The notes beneath the pieces were generated by a model. It was not told where the DNA came from. It saw nothing but the letters and a program-made list of their open reading frames with translations, and did not search any database. From positions 1-41,518 of IMG/VR virus record IMGVR_UViG_3300046535_000845: 41,518 bases of DNA; one strand, written 5' to 3'. The DNA is from a virus. The translations under genes were made by a program, and so were the position numbers. Each line of letters opens with the position of its first letter. Position 1 is the first letter of the stretch. This document shows positions 37,763-41,518 of this stretch, one piece after another.

Positions 37763-38103
37763 ACGCCAACAACGCCTACAAGAAGCGCGAGGAACTGATG
37801 TCATTGAATCGTCGGAATCCGCGTCGAGACGCCAATGAACCGGCCATCGTGTCGGCCCTGGAGGCCGTCGGGACGCGCGTCTGGCGCGTATCAGGGAAGG
37901 GGCTTCCCGATCTCCTCTGCCTCCGGAGAGGACGTTGGATACCCCTAGGCGTCAAGGTGCCGGGCGGGCAGTTGACGGACATCGAGAAAGCCGGGGTACC
38001 GTGGCCGCTCGTGGAATCGACGGCGGAAGCTCTCGAAGCGGTCGGAGTGACATCCACCAGAATGCCCAAGAAGCCGCTGAGAGGCCAGCAGGAGGCTTCC
38101 TGA
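37759..38103 (+). CDS. PD-(D/E)xK (VRR-NUC-like) nuclease, altered active site
   Basis: A 114-residue protein from GTG 37759 (GTGA overlap; in-frame ATG 37798 is also possible). It has RRDANEPAIVSALEAVGTRV, then GKGLPDLLCLRRG and LGVKVPGGQLT, and a helix-rich end. Family members usually read G-x-PDLLV ... LEVK; here the Glu of the ExK step is Gly (IPLGVKV), which may abolish cutting. It may bind DNA junctions instead, or the acid may be supplied elsewhere. Confidence 0.68.
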   Translation: MNANNAYKKREELMSLNRRNPRRDANEPAIVSALEAVGTRVWRVSGKGLPDLLCLRRGRWIPLGVKVPGGQLTDIEKAGVPWPLVESTAEALEAVGVTSTRMPKKPLRGQQEAS

Positions 38104-38199
38104 GCGACGAACGTGAAGGCGACCATACCTGGGTGGCATGGGGGCTGTGGAAATCTTCTCTGGGAGCCTTCTATGCGGTTTGTACTGAATTGAGGACAT

Positions 38200-38316
38200 A
38201 TGACGCCCTGTGTGATGTGCCAGCAGACCGGCAAGATGGTCACGCGGGGGCCGGATGAGCAGTCCTGGTGGTGTCTCCCGTGTCTGCGGGCCTGGTTCAA
38301 GGATTTCCTGTCATGA
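38200..38316 (+). CDS. Small zinc-ribbon protein
   Basis: A 38-residue protein (MTPCVMCQQTGKMVTRGP ... WWCLPCLRAWF) with two CxxC pairs, probably one zinc ribbon. SD GAGG in TTGAGGACATATG. The 96 bases between 38104 and 38199 hold no credible gene. ATGA overlap with the next gene. Confidence 0.6.
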   Translation: MTPCVMCQQTGKMVTRGPDEQSWWCLPCLRAWFKDFLS

Positions 38317-38516
38317 GAGAGCGAACTGACGACGAGCAAGACGCTGCCGCTGAGGCCTTCTACCAGGACCAAGAAGATCCCTACTGTTATCGCTGCGACA
38401 ACAAGGGACTGATTCTGACGTGCATTGACGATATGTGTCGAGGCTGCGGCGAGTGCATGCATGGCGATGGCTGGGCGGTCTGTCCAGACTGCAAAGGAGC
38501 ATCCGGTGACTTCTGA
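38313..38516 (+). CDS. DnaJ-type Cys-rich zinc-finger protein
   Basis: A 67-residue protein. Residues 30-62 contain CYRCDNKGLILTC...CRGCGECMHG...CPDCKG, similar to the DnaJ-like zinc-finger motif with CxxCxxxG spacing. The N-terminal 25 residues are acidic and helical. Probably protein or nucleic-acid binding. Confidence 0.62.
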   Translation: MRERTDDEQDAAAEAFYQDQEDPYCYRCDNKGLILTCIDDMCRGCGECMHGDGWAVCPDCKGASGDF

Positions 38517-38910
38517 CCCAGCCGACGCCCGCACCCGACGACTCCGAGCGCTACGCGAGCATTGGCTCGCAGAACGAGATGCGCTTCACGCTGCTGCGGT
38601 GAAAGAAAGTGACTTGATGGTTCAAATGGCTTGGAATGGTCAGGCGTTAGCGCGTCAAGATTGCGCGGACGAACTGGAAGCCGTGCTGGACACCGAGGGG
38701 GACCGACCGGCCCAATTGCCCTGTGGGTGCTACATCGCGCAGTGTCCGACGCATCGCAGCCAGGTCGAGGGGGACGCCAGACCTGCGCCCCAATTGTGCC
38801 GTTGTGGACACTACGAAACCGACCACATCTACGGTCGCGGTAAACGATGCGTGCAATATCTCTGCGGGTGTCTCTATTTTACGCTCCCTGATCCTCCGGT
38901 GCAACCATGA
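38506..38910 (+). CDS. Helical protein with Cys-rich C-terminus
   Basis: A 134-residue protein starting with GTG 38506 behind AAGGAG. Residues 8-65 are a charged helix (RRLRALREHWLAERDALHAA); the second half carries PCGCYIAQCPTHRS and LCRCGHYETDH...YLCGC, giving two metal-site candidates. It overlaps the previous gene by 11 bases. Confidence 0.58.
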   Translation: MTSDPADARTRRLRALREHWLAERDALHAAAVKESDLMVQMAWNGQALARQDCADELEAVLDTEGDRPAQLPCGCYIAQCPTHRSQVEGDARPAPQLCRCGHYETDHIYGRGKRCVQYLCGCLYFTLPDPPVQP

Positions 38911-39092
38911 GCGTTCCGAAAAAATTAATGACGAAACCACTACCACTCCTTCTGAATCCATGCAAGCCGAAGAACCATGCATTTGTCGTTACTGTCGTGG
39001 CCCATCCAGACCGTGTCCTGGCCACCGTTGTTGGCATGTGCAGTAAATGCGGGCGAGTCACGCACAGTCGAATAGCCTTAATAGACACGTAA
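38907..39092 (+). CDS. Small basic protein with CxxC
   Basis: A 61-residue protein with a basic N-terminus (MSVPKKLMTKPLPLLLNPCK) and a GMCSKCGRVTHS half-ribbon. ATGA-coupled. Not recognised. Confidence 0.5.
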   Translation: MSVPKKLMTKPLPLLLNPCKPKNHAFVVTVVAHPDRVLATVVGMCSKCGRVTHSRIALIDT

Positions 39093-39117
39093 ACTCGACA
39101 GCCAGGAGAGGTGACTT

Positions 39118-39282
39118 ATGCTACACGCCCTCATCCGCGCCGGTCACTGGAGTGAGTTCCCCGCAGAGCTGCGCCCGGCATGGCGCATCTGGCGCACGGT
39201 CGTGGTCGTCTGCACCATCGGGGGGATCGCCCTCACCGATAGCGGCACCTTCTGGGATTTCTTCTACGCCTTTTTCAGTTAG
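39118..39282 (+). CDS. Small membrane protein
   Basis: A 54-residue protein. The C-terminal half is hydrophobic (TVVVVCTIGGIALTDSGTFW, then DFFYAFFS). SD AGGAGAGG. Its stop overlaps the end of a minus-strand gene by 4 bases, a convergent arrangement. Role unknown. Confidence 0.55.
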   Translation: MLHALIRAGHWSEFPAELRPAWRIWRTVVVVCTIGGIALTDSGTFWDFFYAFFS

Positions 39283-39557
39283 GGCGTCGGCGGCGTCTTC
39301 GCGCTGATGTCGGCTGTCGCGGCCGTGACTCCAGACGTGGCGGCGTCCAGTTCGGCCTGGGTAATGAGCTGGGGCTGTGGCGCCGGCAGTTTCGCCACGG
39401 CATCGGTCAGGTCGGCAACGGCTTTCGTGAGATCGGCAGCAGTGGACATGATTTCCTCTCGGAAGGTGGCCAGGATGCGTTCCAGATGGTCAATGCGGCG
39501 CTCGAGGCTGCGGACGGTGGCCTTCCGCGCGCCAGGCAACAGCGGGCGTTTATTCAC
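39279..39557 (-). CDS. Coiled-coil protein on the opposite strand
   Basis: A 92-residue protein: basic coiled coil KATVRSLERRIDHLERILAT, then a second helix (STAADLTKAVADLTDAVAKL) and a Thr/Ala-rich tail. Two starts are possible: GTG 39557, which keeps the first coil, or ATG 39449, which has the better SD (AGAGGA). One of only two minus-strand genes in the plus-strand accessory block. Confidence 0.55.
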   Translation of the reverse strand: MNKRPLLPGARKATVRSLERRIDHLERILATFREEIMSTAADLTKAVADLTDAVAKLPAPQPQLITQAELDAATSGVTAATADISAKTPPTP

Positions 39558-39574
39558 GGCGGGGAGATTCTAAC

Positions 39575-39820
39575 ATGAGCGATACCAAACTCCGAGAAGC
39601 CCTCGCACGCCTGCAACGCTGGTATCACGAAGACGAAGTGTGGACGAAAGAAGTCGATGGGCCGTGGGTGCTCTGGGACGATGTCGAAACCCTGCTCAAT
39701 ACCACTATGGAGCCGCCCATTCGGATGTGCTCAGTATGGGGCTGCACTCTGCGGTACGACGAGCAAGGGCATATGGCCGACTGTCCCACGCTGAAATTTC
39801 TCAAGGAGCTTCAGAAATGA
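39575..39820 (+). CDS. Hypothetical protein with Cys pair
   Basis: An 81-residue protein (MSDTKLREALARLQRWYHEDEV...) with one WGCTLRYDEQGHMADC segment that could bind metal. It starts 17 bases from a divergent minus-strand gene. The 3' end holds AAGGAG, the SD for the PEP-CTERM-like gene. Not recognised. Confidence 0.55.
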   Translation: MSDTKLREALARLQRWYHEDEVWTKEVDGPWVLWDDVETLLNTTMEPPIRMCSVWGCTLRYDEQGHMADCPTLKFLKELQK

Positions 39821-40638
39821 AAGCCATAATTCTCCTGCTCGCGTGTCTTGTCTCGGCGCCAGCTCACGCCAATCCCATTGCCTTGGCCTCTGCGACCCTC
39901 GACTGGAGTCACTGGGCCTTTACCGTCAGCAGTGGGGTGGTGGTATCCGATGTGGTCTTTGCGATGCCGCCCTATATCAGCGCGCAGGCCACGCCGTCCG
40001 TGACGACGGCTGCCGGGATGAGTCTCGCGACGGCCTCCGTGGTCGATGGGATGTTCTCGACCCGCGCACAAGCCCAGGCGACTGATATATCCGTGAATCT
40101 GGCGCAGGCCAGCACGCTGTCGATGATCGACTTCTGGTTGTATGGGTCCGGCGTGGGGACCGTCACGGTCAGCGTCCCCTATGCGATGCAGGCGGTCTGC
40201 ACGACGCAGGGCATCCGCGATACCGCCTCGTCATCGGCCGGCGTCTGGCTTGAGGATGGGCCTGGTGTGCGCGCGAACGGCTTTCAATCCGCGAATCTGG
40301 GATGCGGATCGGGTGCTGAGCTGAGCGGCGTATTGACGGTCAGTCGGGATGTCGATACGGCATATGGGCCGTTGCTTGATTTCATGGCGGGGACGCAGAC
40401 GATGGCGTTCGCGACGGTGCCTGATCTCGCGCCGACATGCGCGCTGATGGCGCTCGGCTTACTCGGCATTGGCCTGCTGACGCTCACAATGAATCAACAG
40501 CATGCACGGACGCGCGCCGAGACATTTACGACGTTAGCGGAGGCGAGGCACCGGGACATCGCGTTAGAACGGCTGCGGGGGCGCGGGACCGAAGAGTACA
40601 TAGAGGATCGCCAACGCGACGGTGCAGAGTTTCAGTAA
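39817..40638 (+). CDS. Secreted protein with PEP-CTERM-like C-terminus
   Basis: A 273-residue protein. Signal peptide MKAIILLLACLVSAPAHA (residues 1-18), a beta-rich Ser/Thr/Ala domain (20-205), then VPDLAPTCALMALGLLGIGL, a VPxxA(P/S)-plus-membrane-helix layout close to PEP-CTERM exosortase signals. A 45-residue charged tail follows the helix, longer than the usual short Arg-rich end, so sorting by a host exosortase is uncertain. Starts by ATGA. A phage gene of this kind hints at a host with such surface proteins. Confidence 0.65.
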   Translation: MKAIILLLACLVSAPAHANPIALASATLDWSHWAFTVSSGVVVSDVVFAMPPYISAQATPSVTTAAGMSLATASVVDGMFSTRAQAQATDISVNLAQASTLSMIDFWLYGSGVGTVTVSVPYAMQAVCTTQGIRDTASSSAGVWLEDGPGVRANGFQSANLGCGSGAELSGVLTVSRDVDTAYGPLLDFMAGTQTMAFATVPDLAPTCALMALGLLGIGLLTLTMNQQHARTRAETFTTLAEARHRDIALERLRGRGTEEYIEDRQRDGAEFQ

Positions 40639-40749
40639 CTGCAAGAACGGCACGGCCACGCCGAGAAACGCCAGGAACGCGGGAAAGATCAACCAGAAGA
40701 GCCAGAAACAGACGACGGCGTACACGACGCGCCAGATCATAGCTTTCAT
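40564..40749 (-). CDS. Small two-helix membrane protein
   Basis: A 61-residue hydrophobic protein; ATG 40749 (the longer frame is shadow). Two membrane helices, WRVVYAVVCFWLFWLIFPAF and LLKLCTVALAILYVLFG, with a Pro-rich end. I recognise this layout from small proteobacterial and phage membrane proteins. It overlaps the end of the PEP-CTERM-like gene by 75 bases in antisense. No good SD. Confidence 0.55.
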   Translation of the reverse strand: MKAMIWRVVYAVVCFWLFWLIFPAFLAFLGVAVPFLQLLKLCTVALAILYVLFGPAPPQPF

Positions 40750-40769
40750 GGTCGCAGAGGGTAGCATAC

Positions 40770-41054
40770 ATGGCGATTGACGGGCTGACGATTCACAACA
40801 ATACGGACGAATTCCGCCTCGTCTTAATTTGCGCCCCGACTGGTCGCGTCTTGATGAAAGCCTTCGTCCATCCGCAGACCCATCAGCCGCAGTACATCCG
40901 AGATGAGCCAGCCGACTATTCGAGTCCTGCGTGTCGGTCTGGTTTGTATATCTGGAGCAGTCCAACACCTCAAACCGATTTCCCTGATGACATCGTGTTC
41001 GAACATGCTGAGGGCGTCGTGGTGCACAAACATATGAGGACGCTTACATCATGA
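40770..41054 (+). CDS. Hypothetical beta protein
   Basis: A 94-residue protein starting MAIDGLTIHNNTDEFRLVLIC. Mainly beta strands; no cysteine pairs suitable for a ribbon. It is divergent to the small membrane protein gene and ATGA-coupled to the next gene. Not recognised. Confidence 0.55.
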   Translation: MAIDGLTIHNNTDEFRLVLICAPTGRVLMKAFVHPQTHQPQYIRDEPADYSSPACRSGLYIWSSPTPQTDFPDDIVFEHAEGVVVHKHMRTLTS

Positions 41055-41311
41055 AAATTGTTGAAACCGCTCGACAGCGTGTCGTGCGCGCGACGATGGG
41101 CGCTCATGCCATCACCATCACCATCGTCGTGGAAGAAGGCACGCTCTCAGACGTCAGCCCCCAGATCGCGGATGCCTTGAAGGAAAAAATCAGCGACCTC
41201 GTGGGCCGCATGCGCGTCGGTATTCGTGGCGACATCCACTGGTACCCCGAGGGCCGCTTAGATGATGACATCCAGAACACCGTGCGCGCCATTCTCGGAA
41301 TCCCGCGATGA
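41051..41311 (+). CDS. Hypothetical protein
   Basis: An 86-residue protein with a beta-alpha layout (AITITIVVEEGTLSDV, then helix QIADALKEKISDLVGRM). ATGA overlaps at both ends. Function unknown. Confidence 0.55.
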   Translation: MKIVETARQRVVRATMGAHAITITIVVEEGTLSDVSPQIADALKEKISDLVGRMRVGIRGDIHWYPEGRLDDDIQNTVRAILGIPR

Positions 41312-41421
41312 TTTCGATCCCGACGTGGTTCTATTGCCTATTGATCGCGGCCGTCGCGTTAAACGCCGTGAGAAATCTCACCGAGCTATACGACAAACAC
41401 AAAGTCAAGAAGAAAAATTAA
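41308..41421 (+). CDS. Tiny membrane protein with basic tail
   Basis: A 37-residue protein: membrane helix WFYCLLIAAVALNAV and a Lys-rich tail (YDKHKVKKKN). ATGA-coupled. Last gene of the window. Confidence 0.5.
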   Translation: MISIPTWFYCLLIAAVALNAVRNLTELYDKHKVKKKN

Positions 41422-41422
41422 C

Positions 41423-41452
41423 TTGACTTTGATTAATAGAACTTTCTACAGT
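41423..41452 (+). promoter_or_regulatory. Candidate promoter near the right edge
   Basis: -35 TTGACT (41423-41428), 18-base spacer, -10 TACAGT (41447-41452). The -10 equals that of module 1. It would transcribe DNA beyond the window edge. Confidence 0.45.
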
Positions 41453-41504
41453 GACCGGTGTTCGATGAAAGTTTGATGACTCAAAATACACAGTTGGTGG
41501 AATC

Positions 41505-41518
41505 AAGAACTAGTTCTT
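41505..41518. repeat. Perfect 14-bp palindrome at the window end
   Basis: AAGAACTAGTTCTT, reading the same on both strands and ending exactly at the last base. It may mark a genome terminus, an operator or an assembly break. Between 41453 and 41504 I see nothing else. Confidence 0.5.

Noticed and set aside
38187-38202. TTGAGGACATATG as a sixth copy of the leader hairpin
   Set aside because: Only the SD part matches; the CCTCTGCACT arm and apical stem are absent.
40735-40760. CCCTCTGC on the minus strand before the membrane gene as another hairpin copy
   Set aside because: Nine-base chance match with no pairing arm and no SD.
1-41518. tRNA genes, CRISPR arrays, insertion sequences, integrase/att sites
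   Set aside because: No cloverleaf with a T-arm, regular spaced repeats, transposase or integrase motif was seen on either strand.

Overview
What it is. The window reads as almost all (possibly all) of a tailed double-stranded DNA phage genome, probably from an uncultured virus with a short-tailed (podovirus-like) virion. The evidence is an almost continuous minus-strand morphogenesis operon: two terminase pieces, portal, scaffold, HK97-type major capsid protein, a putative decoration protein, adaptor-like protein, nozzle-like protein and Ala/Gly-rich internal virion proteins. No tape-measure, tail-tube or sheath gene is visible. Genes overlap by ATGA, GTGA or TAATG nearly everywhere. There is no integrase, no recognisable lysogeny repressor and no replication polymerase, primase or helicase, so either replication genes lie outside the window or the phage uses the host replisome. 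The host is Gram-negative by inference only: the window encodes a PEP-CTERM-like membrane protein, an exported IPT/TIG-domain protein and a small secreted cysteine protein.

Layout. (1) 1-2.8 kb, plus strand, lower GC: an HNH endonuclease and a run of small early-type genes after a TTGACA promoter (656). Five of these genes are each preceded by the same covarying hairpin, which contains the Shine-Dalgarno (SD) sequence. (2) 2.8-30.9 kb, minus strand: read in the direction of transcription, a glycosyltransferase and methyltransferase, small virion proteins, an HNH gene, a 1364-residue IPT/TIG plus beta-helix protein, other appendage proteins, terminase ATPase half, zincin, zinc-finger protein, terminase nuclease-like half, portal, scaffold, capsid, adaptor, nozzle and internal virion proteins. 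Two structured leader/terminator modules (14.36-14.53 and 29.15-29.30 kb) interrupt it. (3) 31-33.4 kb, plus strand: lysis/host-interaction block with a coiled-coil membrane protein, a glycoside-hydrolase-like protein and holin-like proteins. (4) 33.5-41.4 kb, plus strand: more than twenty very small, translationally coupled genes, many with CxxC zinc motifs, a winged-helix protein, HNH and PD-(D/E)xK-type nucleases, and two short minus-strand genes. A 500-bp non-coding interval at 35.86-36.36 kb looks like structured RNA.

Most unusual points. The five hairpins are predicted to sequester the SD and show compensatory base changes, as expected of a translational operator regulon. The large terminase is split exactly between ATPase and nuclease domains by a metzincin-motif protein and a zinc-finger gene, and the nuclease half seems to lack all three catalytic Asp residues. 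Three dispersed minus-strand modules share an extended -10 element, a common hairpin and an intrinsic terminator. A separate multi-hairpin ncRNA candidate sits at 36.04-36.36 kb. Twice, a small gene is bracketed by direct repeats copied from the 3' end of the gene before it, suggesting a cassette-like way of gaining or losing small genes.
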